Source of the DNA: Ascoidea asiatica
Lineage: Eukaryota > Ascomycota > Saccharomycetes > Ascoideales > Ascoideaceae
Direction of reading: 5' to 3'
Assembly: GCA_001600695.1 (NCBI GenBank)
Contig: BCKQ01000011.1
Span: 511,400-575,399 of the forward strand
Length of the DNA stretch: 64,000 nt
This document shows positions 52,499-63,859 of the stretch, piece by piece. The number at the start of each line of letters is the position of its first letter. The first letter of the stretch is position 1. The position numbers and the translations under genes are program-made. Below the pieces are notes generated by a model. The model had not been told where the DNA came from. It ran no database searches and worked only from the letters and a program-made list of their open reading frames with translations.

Positions 52499-52780
52499 TT
52501 AAATATTATATTCTCTATTGAATATTTCTATTCTTATATTATATCTCTCCATTTTAAAAGAATATTTCTTTTCTTTTATAATATAATAATCATTTTTAAT
52601 TAATTTATTTTCACTTACTAATATTATATTATAATTCAATATGTAATTATAATAATCATCATAATAATAATCATAATAATAATCATAATAAAGACCCATA
52701 AATTGAGTAGAAATATAATAAATCCATATTTTTAACCAATGTGAAAATAAATTTTCATTAATTTGGATCTTTTTTGTCAT
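52499..52780 (-). CDS. Hypothetical Tyr/Asp-rich ORF
   Basis: A 93-residue ATG-started frame lies directly upstream of, and in the same reading frame as, the velvet-like gene, separated by a single TAA. It contains a YYDYYYDYYYDDYY run and an aromatic start (HWLKIWIYYIST). No domain is recognised. It may be an independent small gene, an upstream ORF in the leader of the velvet-like gene, or its former N terminus. Confidence 0.3.
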   Translation of the reverse strand: MTKKIQINENLFSHWLKIWIYYISTQFMGLYYDYYYDYYYDDYYNYILNYNIILVSENKLIKNDYYIIKEKKYSFKMERYNIRIEIFNREYNI

Positions 52781-53293
52781 ATTTTTCTCTTTAAATTATC
52801 TTGAAGTTTCTTGTATTATTTTCAATTATTTTCAGTTGAATTTATATGGATTTGTAATTTGGAATCCAAAAAAAAAGAAGCGTGAATATTTCAGAACATT
52901 CTTTTTAAAGCGTGTATATATCATAACACCAGTTTAGTAAGTATTTTCGAGCTAAAATGTCATGAATTTTTATTAACCTTTGATTACTTACTAATACAAT
53001 TAAATAATAAATATTAGTTACTAAACATTTAATCAAAAGCCACTTCAAGAAATTTTTGGATACAATAGTTATCAATTGTCATTAATACAGAATATGTGAT
53101 TATAGAATCCATTGTATTTTATTATAATATTAAATAATGTTATAAGGACTCAATTGAGTGAAGAGTGGATACAATATTTAAGTAACGTTAATAATTAACT
53201 AAAGAGATTTATTAGATTAATGGGTATAATATTAATAAAAAGTATATATAAATAATTATATAAATTTAAATAGAGAGAAAAATGAAACTTTAA
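52781..53293. other. Intergenic spacer
   Basis: AT-rich with no recognised gene, RNA or motif. Confidence 0.4.
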
Positions 53294-53622
53294 CTAAATT
53301 GGTAAAATTTTAACTTCTTGATCTTCTTCAACAGTTGCAATATCTTTATGAGAAGATAATGAAGATGAATGAATTTCTGGTAATTTAACTGTAAAACCTT
53401 TAAATAAAGAAAATTCATCAGTAATTTTAGCACCTATTTTACTTAAATCATTTTTAACTTGATTATATTTTTCATCACTTGTACCATCTTTTAAGGTTAC
53501 CTATAAAAAAACATTTTATTAGTTTTATTAATTCAATTATATTTGATTTAAATTATTTTAATTTAACTTATTTTATTTTAATAATTTGATATACGTACAA
53601 TATATGTTTTTAAACCAGACAT
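53294..53622 (-). CDS. Proteinase B inhibitor Pbi2 (I9), with intron
   Basis: Exon 1 is 53622-53599 (MSGLKTYI), the intron 53598-53501 (98 nt, donor GTACGT, branch-like CTAAT, acceptor TATAG) and exon 2 53500-53294. The spliced 76-residue protein reads YIVTLKDGTSDEKYNQV, later LFKGFTVKLPE, then TVEEDQEVKI, the subtilisin-propeptide (I9) fold of yeast Pbi2 (75 residues). Pbi2 inhibits vacuolar proteinase B and takes part in vacuole fusion with thioredoxin. The short exons explain why it is easily missed. S. cerevisiae PBI2 has no intron to my knowledge. A paralogue lies upstream on the same strand. Confidence 0.9.
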
Positions 53623-54260
53623 TTTTATTATTTGAGATTTGAATAGATTTGTGAGCAATTGAAATGATAGTTTATTTTAATTACTAATGATAATAATAAT
53701 ATAATAAAAGTTCTTCTAAATAGTGTTTATAAAGTAAATAAATAATCAAAGAGAATTCAATTTACTTATATTTATATTTATATTTAATATTTATATTTAT
53801 ATTAATATTTATTGTAATAAAGTTGATAAGAAACTTGCTAAAAGTAATGAGAGAGATGAGCCCCGTTGATCTGGGACTTACTGGGAACTAGATTCAACCA
53901 CTCATTTTGGGGGCCTGAGGAGTTCAAGTCGAGAGGCAAATTTGCCATAGTGAAGCCTGGAACAAGACTGGAGCGAAGCAAGCTGACAAGTGTTTTGTCT
54001 GACGCAACTTCCGCTGGTTATAGTTGCTTGGGAGATCCAAAAGCACGTTTACCTTCTGTAAACGGGAGATTTCCGGTGCAGCGAATGAAACGAGGATTCG
54101 ATAACGTAAGCAAAGTCAATAAAAAGCGATTTATTTCGAGACAACGAAGAAATGTTTGGTAAAGATGAATAAATGATGAACAAATGATAAAATATTGATG
54201 AATCAAATGATCAAGAAATGATTAATAAACAGAAAAAGGAATCTAGAATTGAGATTGATT
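53623..54260. promoter_or_regulatory. Spacer between PBI2 paralogues with GC-rich island
   Basis: AT-rich flanks surround a GC-richer island at about 53860-54110. The 98-residue plus-strand frame in the island starts with TTG and has no recognised domain. This is probably the PBI2 promoter. Confidence 0.35.
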
Positions 54261-54696
54261 TTAGCAACTATTATATATTAGATCTTCTTGAATTAATAAA
54301 AAATTATTAAATTCATTTTGAAATGAATTTAATTGATTATCGTTTAATGTGATTGAAAATCCTCTAATTTGATTAAAATTTATATCATTTTCAATATTGC
54401 AGTTTATCTTTTTAACAAAATTCTTAATTTCAAAATATTTTCTAATTGTAGTTTCTTTATTTATTGTGACCTATTTTTATATATTTAACAAAATATTGTT
54501 TATTCATGCCAATTGATTTTGATTGTTAGAATATAAAATTTTGAAAAAAGAAAAGATAAAAGTGAAGGTGAATTGAATAACTGTTGCTTACAATATATTG
54601 TTTTGAATTTGAGAATGCATTCACTTTTTTTAAATTATTCAATTTATTATAATCATTGAAATCTTTAATGTCTTTCAACCCAGTGAATTTTTCCAT
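54261..54696 (-). CDS. Divergent Pbi2 paralogue (I9 inhibitor-like), with intron
   Basis: Exon 1 is 54696-54592 (35 codons), intron 54591-54471 (121 nt; donor GTAAGC, branch TTCTAAC, acceptor AATAG) and exon 2 54470-54261. The 104-residue product has the I9 landmarks in order: KQYIVTINKET, a helix (IKNFVKKINCNI), IRGFSITLNDNQL and a C-terminal helix. The intron falls after Tyr-Ile exactly as in the PBI2 copy downstream, so the two genes are duplicates. It has a 27-residue N-terminal extension and lacks the acidic VEED end. Whether it still inhibits a protease is unknown. Confidence 0.75.
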
Positions 54697-56412
54697 TTCT
54701 AGTAACTGTTAAATCAACAATAAACTTCTGTTTTATTTGGACTCTGATAACAAACACTCTGATAACATAGAAAGCACTCTGATAACTGCAATCTTTCACG
54801 TCTCAGATAACTAAGAGAAAACTCACGATTCGTAATCGATCCACAACACTGGTAGCAAAACAAGTCTGGTTCTAATTCTTTTCTTAATTTCCGTGATACG
54901 GATTTACCTTTTTTACTTGAATCCGTTTCCAAAAGCGGTTTCATCAATTTTTATTTTATTTGAACGTTATCCTACAGCACAATGCATGCTACCGGTTCCC
55001 TGGAACAGTATGCATATTTATTCATAACTTCTCAAATAGGAATTTCCAAATTGGGAGAGATTTTATTTAATTCAAAAGAAATATTTAATTTGTCTCATTT
55101 ATATTGATTAGCTACTCAAATATAATAGATATGAGCGATGAAAAGAATATTAAAGAAAAAGAAAAATGATAAAACTCAGTTAAATGTATAGTTTCAATTT
55201 TTACTAGTAGACAGGTACTAATAATTTTGGCCAATTTGTAGATTATTTATTTTGAAACATGAAGAAATTTATGCAATTTTAATCTATAAGGATCTAATTC
55301 ATGTATTTGGATTTCTTGAATAGTCAAATTTAATGATTTCATTGACTATTCAACCAAATTTTATTAGAGTTAGTACTGTAATTAAAAACATTAAATCACC
55401 ATGATTTGATGAAAAGTATTTGAAAAAATGTTATAAACTTATATTTTCTCCAGAAATCAATTTATATAATAAGCTATTGAATTACAGAAGTATAGAAAAA
55501 GCTTGCAAGTAAACGTAATATTGTAAGTGGATATACTGTATAATACTTATTCAGTAACTAAGGTTTTTGTAAAATATGCTGAAGCTCAATTGGATAATCG
55601 ACTTCAAAGGTGAGATAAATCAAGAGCTCATTTATTTTGTTTCAAAGCTTCTTTGAACTCTTTAAGAAAGTTAGAGTAAGCAAATGATTAAATTGATTAA
55701 AAATCATTGTGTTTATTTGCAAAGAGAAGTCAAACAGTCGGTGGCTGTGAGAGACCAGGTAAAAATAACAACAGTACATGAAGTCGGATAAAGGTCCAGA
55801 TTTAAAGAAAATTGAGACTGAATAGCTTTAAAAATTGAATGAATTCAATGAATTTGAACGAGTTGCAATGGACTTTTGGCTTATTTACAGTATCAAATCT
55901 TGCAATAAGAATATGATTATTAATATTTTACATTTTACCTCGTATTTTGGTCAGGTTATCTCTAAAGTCATCTGAACAAGTGCTTTTTAGCTCAACCTTT
56001 TCCTATAGAAATGTATCTAGGAGTTTTACCTCAAATGCAAGGAACATTCTCACCTCAGGTCATTCAATAGCTTATTGGTAAATCAGCTTTAAGAAGTTTT
56101 CTTTACCAAAATTCAATACTTTGTAAATTATTTTGTATTTGTCAACTGAAACTAGACTCAAATGTCATCTTATTGTTAAGAATAACTTCAATTATTTGTT
56201 CTAAAATGAAATGCTATATAAGGACTTTAAAACTTTGCTTTTCATACATTAGAATATCCTAGCTTTTAAAACTCAAATAAAAATTCAAAAAAAAGAAATA
56301 TACTAAATAACTTCAACAAATAAACTTTGCAATCTCAATCTTCTGTTCTATTTTTGTCAAAAAAAAAAAAAATTTCAAATAAAATAAGCTTCCATCCATT
56401 CTGATAATTAAG
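54697..56412. other. 1.7-kb gene-poor spacer
   Basis: No gene is supported. A 77-residue minus-strand frame at 54714-54947 has several Cys but no known domain and lies in a GC-richer patch. The rest is AT-rich and may include decayed sequence, since the next two genes are broken. Confidence 0.35.
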
Positions 56413-59213
56413 ATGCCATTATCAAATATAGTTCCCTATTTTTTTAACGAAAATGCTACAACTTGTAATCTTGTCTCACTTAAAATTGAATCAAATGTTT
56501 TAAATGATTTTCTAGCAAATGTTTATTTCGAATTTATAAAATTACTCCAAAAGTCTATAAAGAAAATGAAAAGGAAAATGAAAAAGACAATAAAAATAAT
56601 AATGATATTGAAGAGAATGAGTATACTTTCAATTATCCTGTCCAAAATTCTTCTTCAATTTACTCTTTTATTTTCACAATCATAGATTTAGATAAAGATC
56701 CTGAATTTAATACAAAAGTTCTTAAAGGTAAATGCTTTCCTAAGAAAAAAGCGAAAAAATTGTTTAATTATGTTAAAGAAAAACATAAAGATAAATCAAT
56801 TGGTTTAACTTCTTCAATTTCAAATGATTCATTTCAAATTAATTTATCAAATTTACCAGTTAATGCAATCGTCAAAATTCAATTAAATTATGATATCAAA
56901 TTAAATTTTGATACTCAATATAATGCTTATAGGCTCTTTGTACCTTTATCTTTGGCTGACAGATATATCTCTTTAAATGATTTAATTTCTGAAAATTCAA
57001 ATAATCCAACTTTTTTAAATTACATCAATCAAAAGTCAGTAAATCTAAATTCTGATAATCACGCTTTAACATTGATTACAAATTTCAACAAACCATATAG
57101 TAAAGTTGAATGTATTTCAAATCATCATGAAGACTCAAAAGGTTCTATATATTCAAATACTAAACAAATTATTTATTCAAATGAATCTTTTTCAAAGTTT
57201 ATTTCTAATAATGTCAATGAAAGATATTTGGATAAATTGAACACTGAATATGTACTTATTTTAAGTAAGGATAATTATTCAAATTTAAATAATTTAACTA
57301 TTTTCAATAGCAATTTACCCTCAAATTTCAAAATAATCACTCAATTTCCTTATAATAAATGTATTTCTTTAAATTTATCATTAAATGAATTAATAAATTT
57401 ACCCTCTAATGTTAAAAATAATTCAAAAAATTTTAAAAAAAATATTTATTTCTTAATTGATAGATCTGGATCAATGAGTGGTAATCCTATTGCATTATTG
57501 AAAGATTCTTTGAAATTATTTTTAGCTTCTTTTCCAAATGATCCTAACATTTCATTAAATATAGTTTCATTTGGATCTGAATCCTATCCATTATTCAAAG
57601 ATTCTTCAAAAACAATTGAGAATCAAGAAACTTATAATTTAATTAAAAATTTTATTGATTCCATTGATGCTAATCTTGGTGGTACTGAAGTGTCTGGCGC
57701 TTTAAAAACTACCCATAATTTGATCAAACAAGATTTGAAGTTATTTACAAATATAAATCCAGAAACTATTGTTGAAAATGAAATAATATTATTAACAGAT
57801 GGATCAGTATGGAATATTGATCCGATTTTATATAAAATCAAAGCTTTCAAAGATGTTCAATTAAATTCAATCAATAAAAGTTCAACAGTAAGATATTTTT
57901 CATTAGGTGTTGGTAATGGTGTTTCACATGATTTAGTTGATTCAATTTCCAATATTGGCGATGGATATTCTCAATATGTCCAAGAAAAAGAAAGAATGGA
58001 AGTAAAAATTATCAAATTATTAACTTCAATTTTAGCATCCCCTTTCGAATTTTTTTCTTTACAAATGAGAAACAATAGAACCAATGAGTATAAAGAAGTA
58101 CAAAAAGATTCGGAAGAAGACGACTTTGTTATGATTGAATTAGAAAATAATTTCAGCAAAAAATTGAATCTTGAATTTAAAAATAAATCAAGAAAAAATA
58201 AAGAAATCTCAAATAATTATTTGATTTTACCTTCTAATCCTCAATTATTTTTAGGTATCGATAATAATTATTTTATTTTCTATAATGATGAAAGCAAAAG
58301 CTTTAATGATTTAAATGAATTCAGTGAATTTAAATTAATATCTGAAAATCCATTCAATGATAAAAAAATTGAAATTTCTGGAGAGCTTAAAACAATCACA
58401 AATAGTAAAATTAATGACTTGATTTTCAGAAGTGGCGTTAAAGCTTACTTGAGTGAGTTTTCTAAGAAGGAAATTGAATTAAAATTAGCATCAAAATTCG
58501 AAGCTATTGCTCTAAATTTTAGTCTTGTTTCAAAGTGGACATCATTGTTAGCCGTTGATGAAGTTGAAAAAATTTCAGATGAATTTGAAGAAGTTGATGG
58601 AAAATTTGGTGCAGGAGTTTCCTCATTCACCCATATGAAAACCTCAATTAATGCTCTTCAAAGGTTTGCAGCTTCACCCATGAGATTATCAAATTTACCT
58701 GGAGAAGTTGGTGTAAGAACTTCAGCTAGTTTTACTCAAATGAGTAGTGCTTCATTCTCAGTAACTTCTCAAAGTTCAAACCGATTTTCTCAAGCTCCAA
58801 GCTTATTTTCCCAAAAATTAAACCCATTACCTTATTCTTTTGCTAATAAAAAAGCCATCAATGTTACTACCTCAATTTCAAATAGAGAACAAGAAGGGCT
58901 TATAGGAACCTGTATGGGAAATAGCAAATTGCCGAAATCGAGCCCAAGAACAAATATTTCTCTCCTTTCTGATTCTGAAAAACTTCTTAAGATCATTGAA
59001 TATCAAAAGTTCGATGGTTCTTTTGAAAAATTACCCAAAGAGTTATTTGACGAAGTTATTAAGGATTCAAAAAATGCAATTGAGTATGACAATTGTGATA
59101 CTTTAACTTTAACCAAGTTGATTGTTAATTACTGCAAGGATAAATTAAGTGAGCTAGAAGGGATCTGGAAATTAGCTCTTAGTAAAAGCGAAAAGTATAT
59201 AGAAAGAAATTAA
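56413..59213 (+). pseudogene. VIT and vWA domain protein, frameshifted
   Basis: The N-terminal frame (56413 on) gives a VIT-domain start (CNLVSLKIESNVLNDFLANVYFE). Between about 56508 and 56545 the homologous frame shifts by one base, continuing as YKITPKVYKEN...EYTFNYPVQNSSSIYSF and then without interruption to 59213. The vWA domain keeps a full MIDAS: DRSGSMSG, the Thr in GGTEVSG and the Asp in LLTDGSVWN. The rest resembles fungal VIT/vWA proteins of unknown role. One frameshift may mean a recent pseudogene, a sequencing error or programmed shifting; the broken neighbour favours decay. Without the N-terminal piece an in-frame start would be internal. Confidence 0.7.
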
Positions 59214-59838
59214 GTAAAACCTTTGAATAAAATCTTTTTTTTTTTTACCAAAGATAGAAATAATTACTGTAGCCTTTTTATAGTAAAATGATTTACTCTG
59301 ACTAATAAACAAATAAGTGGTTATTATTTCAAGTGAATATTTATGCTTTTAACAATTCCAATAGTTAAGCTGTTTTGATTGAAACCTACCTTTCATTGTT
59401 TGAATAAATTAACTCAATTTCTTTTTTTTTTATTTATTTGTGAGTATTTCGATATACGGCAATCTTTCAGCATTTACGGAACTCTCCTTTAAATTTTTAT
59501 ATCTCACTTTAATCAAACTTTTTTTATTCAATTTAAAAAACTACAAACGATAGCATCTATGACTATTCACTCAAGTTTATACTTTTTTTTTGCAATTAAT
59601 GCTGAATGTTATTGGCAAAAATAAGAAAAATTGCATTCAGAGGCAAACATAATCTAAGAAACTGGAAATGACTATTAAGTAAGAAAAGCTTCACTTTAAA
59701 ATTTACCATGTCTTAGGCCTAAAATTGTACTTCATATATAAATTTTGGGTGGCTTCTAGTTTTATTCATACTTATTCATAATTTTAGCTGATTAACTATT
59801 AAATAAAGAAATTTAGAAATTGATATTTCATATAACAA
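59214..59838. other. Intergenic spacer
   Basis: AT-rich, with T-runs near 59237 and 59423. No gene or element recognised. Confidence 0.4.
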
Positions 59839-62120
59839 ATGATTCAATTGGAATCTTTACCATCTTGTGCATTAATATAAATATTTAATCAGCTTCCTTT
59901 AGATAAAGTCATATTATTCTCATTATCAGAAAAATCAAACGAAGCTAGTTTTTCCTGTGCAAGATTATACAGAAATATAAAAATTTTGACAAATGTTGCT
60001 GAATATCATCAGCCTATGAGATCAAAAACTTCTGATACCAAGGAGTTTTTGAATTTATCATATGAAATAGATACAGTCAATTGCTCAAATAACTAGGTCA
60101 CATTAAATAAAATATTGTCAGTTTCAAATTCAAAATTCATTGAAAATTTGGTCATTATTGTTGTTTATGATTCTTTTCTTTTTCAGAATGATTTGATATT
60201 TTATAAAAATTTGAACAATCTAAGTTCTTTGAAAATAGTGAATACCTGTGAAGACTTCTATGTTCCTAGTTTTTCAGAATTGGGAAATGCAGATGAAGAT
60301 GCTTATAATTATGAAGATCAAACCGAAGATAAATGTGAAGAGAATGATAATGCAAGAAAAATGTATTCTCGGCTTGTAATTGCAATGAATGATTTAGGAA
60401 ATACTGATACTCATTTTGCATTTCATTTAATGAAAGATTTTCTTTTTCCTAACCTTAATGGATCTATTTTATATAAATTGGATTTATCCTCTTGTTCATT
60501 TAATTGAGAGTCATTAAATTATTTTAAGAAAGATAATTTCAATAAATTCAAGAATTTAATTAATTTAAATTTAAGTGGTAATAAATTGAGAAGAAATGAT
60601 CTAGATTTTTTGAAATACTTTCCGAGATTGAAATTCTTAAATTTATCTAATAATTATGATACAGGAAATCGCGAATTTGAAGATTTGACTGAATTTTCAA
60701 TCCTTTCAAATTTAAAGAACTTAGAATCTTTAAATTTGATGAGAACAAATTTAAAGTCAATTCCTAATGATATAAATATGCTTAAAAGTTTGAAATGTTT
60801 AAATTTATCATTTAATTCTATCGATGAAATAACTAAAGATCTCGAAGCTCCAAATTTAGTTCATTTAGGCCTTAGTAATAATACAATTAAGAAAATTTCA
60901 TCTGAGTTTTTAAAATCTCTAAAAAATTTACTATTTTTAAAGTTGGAGAAGAATAGTTTGGTGGAGACTGCTTTCTTGAAAGAAGTAACCAATTTAACAT
61001 ATTTAAATTTAGCATATAATAACATTTATGAATTAGGAAATTTAGAATTACTGAAAAAATTGAATGTTCTATATCTAAATAATAATAATCTTGAAAAAAC
61101 TCCAAAATGCTTTGAAAATTTCAAAAATTTAACGAAGCTAAGACTACAGGCTAATAATATAAGGAATTTAAAATTTTTAAAACATTTGAAGCATTTGAAA
61201 TATCTAAATATTAGTTCAAATAAGATTAAAGAAATTGAAATTTATGACTCTTTGGAATTATTGGAGCTTGATTTATCTTACAATGAAATCACAGAGTTTC
61301 CACAGGAAATTAACCAAAGTTTAAGAAAATTGAATTTGAGTCATAATAAAATCAGAGACTTGAAAAGTTTTGATTTTGAAAACCTATATCATCTAGATGT
61401 TTCTTATAATCAAATAAAAAAATTACTAGTTTACAAGGAGTCTATAACTTAAAATCTTTTAATCTTAGTTATAATAAATTAAAAGATATTTCAAAAAAGT
61501 TTTTACTATTGCAAAGTTTACTTGTTTTAAACTTGTCTGATAATTTCATTAAAAAAATGGAAAACTTAGAAAACTTTGAAAATTTGAAAGATTTAAATAT
61601 TTCCAGTAATAAACTAATTAAGATTGAGAATATCCAAGGTCTTGAAAACTTAGAAACTTTAAGCTTGGATTCAAATTTCATTACAAATCTAACAATTACT
61701 TTTTCCAGCAATAACAAATTAAGAGTTGTAAATTTAAATAACAATTCAATTACCGAAATACATTTCGAAAATCTAAGAGCTTTAAATTCATTAAAAGAAT
61801 TGAATTTATGTGGTAATAAGTTTAGTTTCATTGAAGAATTAGATCTTGATAACATGTTAAAGTATATACCAAATTTGGAGACTTTGAAAATAGACATAAA
61901 GAAATTCGAAAATTATAGAAATGGAATATATGAAATTATTATGAAGGACCAAACTTATGAAGCAATTACTGATAAATCTATTTCATTCAACGGAAGATAT
62001 GTTCTTCAATTGGATGAAATACTCAATTATGAAGAAGAGGCTTCTTCTGATGATGAATTTGACCAATTTAATGATTTTGGTGAATCAGAGCTTAGCGACG
62101 CTGGATCTATAAATTATTGA
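59839..62120 (+). pseudogene. F-box/leucine-rich-repeat protein, disrupted
   Basis: From ATG 59839 one frame runs with an F-box-like start (LESLPSCALI, stop, IFNQLPLDKVILFSL) and then about 20 leucine-rich repeats of LxxLxxLxLxxNxI type. It is broken by TAA (59878-59880), TAG (60094-60096), TGA (60505-60507), and a one-base loss in the A-run near 61416-61422, after which the frame continues to 62120 and ends in an acidic tail (EEEASSDDEFDQF). All three stop types occur, so reassignment of one stop codon cannot rescue it. F-box/LRR proteins are substrate receptors of SCF ubiquitin ligases. Few lesions over 760 codons suggest recent loss. Confidence 0.8.
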
Positions 62121-62947
62121 AAATAAATATACAGAATACCTTTCACGTTATTGTGTTTATTAGCTATTCAAGGAAAATAATGATTTGTTAATTTATAAAT
62201 TTAAGGGTTTCCCTTAGAATTTTTTAATGCAAATTCTAAAGTTTAGTGTTAAAAATAAAAAAATAGCCATGCTTATTTTTGTATCTTTTATTCACTGGAG
62301 CCTGTCTGTTGAATTATTTAAGATACTTAATAAATACTTCACCAATGGCTATAAGTCTATAAACCCCAAAAGAGTAATTTACGAAAAGTTGAATAGGCTC
62401 GAAATACTCGAGTTTCTCCATGGTAGTAACTGTTTCTGGAAATAGAGACGACTGCCCTTCTTTCCTTTGGATATTCACATAGCTCTGCACTCTCGGTAAC
62501 ACAGCCAAAAAACCACCGACCCAGGACTCCTGTCTCAACGCGGGCTTCGATTTCCTGAAAGTCAAGAATTCATCAGCCTAATTTATAAAGATGAAGGCCA
62601 GAACAGAAATGAAAGGGAGAATTAATCTCCCTAATCTTAGATATCGATAAATGGTTCAAAATACAGAATGGTATCACTGATAGAGATAGTGTGATAATGA
62701 AATATGAAATATATATTCTCAATAAAATATAATTTCAAAGAATAAACTAAAAGGAAAAGAAGCTTTAATATTAGTATTAAAGGAAGAGTCTTTCCTTTTT
62801 TATTATTGAAAATATTGCTTCTTTTTAAACCTTTGGTCATTAAATTCATTTAATTATACTTAAATAATTAACTAGTTCATTTAATTATACTTAAATAATT
62901 AACTAGTTCATTTATAAATTCATTTATCCCAGCTTATACTATTCAAA
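62121..62947. promoter_or_regulatory. Upstream region of the DUF1989 gene
   Basis: AT-rich, with a GC-richer island at about 62400-62560 and a 31-bp tandem duplication just upstream of the start codon. Frames in the island are not recognised. Confidence 0.4.
62845..62906. repeat. 31-bp tandem duplication
   Basis: The unit TTCATTTAATTATAC... ending ACTAG occurs at 62845-62875 and identically at 62876-62906, 42 bp before the DUF1989 start. Confidence 0.9.
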
Positions 62948-63859
62948 ATGTCTTCCCAATCTAATACTATAACTAAAACTGGGCTTCCTACATCAGTTCC
63001 AGCATACTTGCCAACTAAGGATAGTCCCTTATATGCCGATAGAGAATTTTACACCAAAATTGGTAATGCTGAAAAAAAATTAATTTTAAAAGAGACAGTT
63101 CCAATTAGATCAGGTAGGGCCTGGAAAGTACCAAAAGGTCATATTTGTAGAATTGTTGCTCCAGAAGGTCCTCAGGTTGGTGATTTAAATATTTTCAACT
63201 ACAATAATCCAAGAGAAAGATTATGGGCTGCAAGAACAAGACAATTACATTCGGCTCATGTATCTAAATTTGATAGACTATGGTCAAACTTACCATATTT
63301 AAGACCTTTAGTTACAATAACTGGTGATTCAATAGATTATGGTTTAGATAATCAAGGAGGTAGATGTCATGATTTATTAGGAACTAGATGTGATCCATAT
63401 GTTAGAAATCTTTTATCTGGTATTGATTTTGACTTTCATTGCCATTCCAATTTAACCAGAGCCATTTTACCTTATGGTTTAACTGAATTTGATGTACATG
63501 ATGTTTTAAATGTGTTTCAGCTAACAGGTTTGAATGATAAAGATCAATATTTTATGGAGCCTTGTCCCGCTAAAGCTGGCGATTATTTTGAATTTTTTGC
63601 AGAAACAGATTTACTATGTGCTCTATCTGCTTGTCCAGGAGGCGATTTATCTAAATGGGGATGGGAAGAAGGAGATAATTCAGAAAGTACAACTGAAGAT
63701 GCGAAAGAAGATCTCGACATGGTTGAATGTTGTAGACCCTTAGAGTACCAGGTATATGAAATTGTCGATAAACAATTATTAAAAACTTGGAAAGAGCCAC
63801 AACCTTCAAAATATAAAGGAAATCATGGCCTTAAGTATCCTGTTTTTGAAAAACCTTAA
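62948..63859 (+). CDS. DUF1989 (urea carboxylase-associated) family protein
   Basis: The 303-residue product has the family landmarks: RSGRAWKVPKGHICRIV, EGPQVGDLNIFNYNNPRE, a GGRCHDLLGTRCDPY segment, an HCHSNLTRAI block with Cys and His, DVLNVFQLTGLN and a CPAKAGDYFEF segment. DUF1989 proteins are associated with urea and guanidine carboxylase systems in bacteria and are widespread in fungi with unknown role. The cupin-like fold and metal ligands are inferred from family knowledge. The frame is complete. Confidence 0.88.
   Translation: MSSQSNTITKTGLPTSVPAYLPTKDSPLYADREFYTKIGNAEKKLILKETVPIRSGRAWKVPKGHICRIVAPEGPQVGDLNIFNYNNPRERLWAARTRQLHSAHVSKFDRLWSNLPYLRPLVTITGDSIDYGLDNQGGRCHDLLGTRCDPYVRNLLSGIDFDFHCHSNLTRAILPYGLTEFDVHDVLNVFQLTGLNDKDQYFMEPCPAKAGDYFEFFAETDLLCALSACPGGDLSKWGWEEGDNSESTTEDAKEDLDMVECCRPLEYQVYEIVDKQLLKTWKEPQPSKYKGNHGLKYPVFEKP

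Noticed and set aside
53866-54162. 98-codon frame between the PBI2 paralogues
   Set aside because: Starts with TTG and lies in a GC-rich island; no domain or conserved pattern.
54714-54947. Cys-containing 77-codon frame
   Set aside because: Cys pairs do not fit a known zinc-finger spacing and the frame is out of phase with the PBI2 paralogue that follows.
60505-60507. TGA as a recoded or readthrough stop in the LRR gene
   Set aside because: TAA and TAG also interrupt the same frame and a frameshift follows, so loss of function is simpler.
62314-62565. 83-codon minus-strand frame before the DUF1989 gene
   Set aside because: Located in a GC-rich island upstream of a clear gene, no recognised domain.
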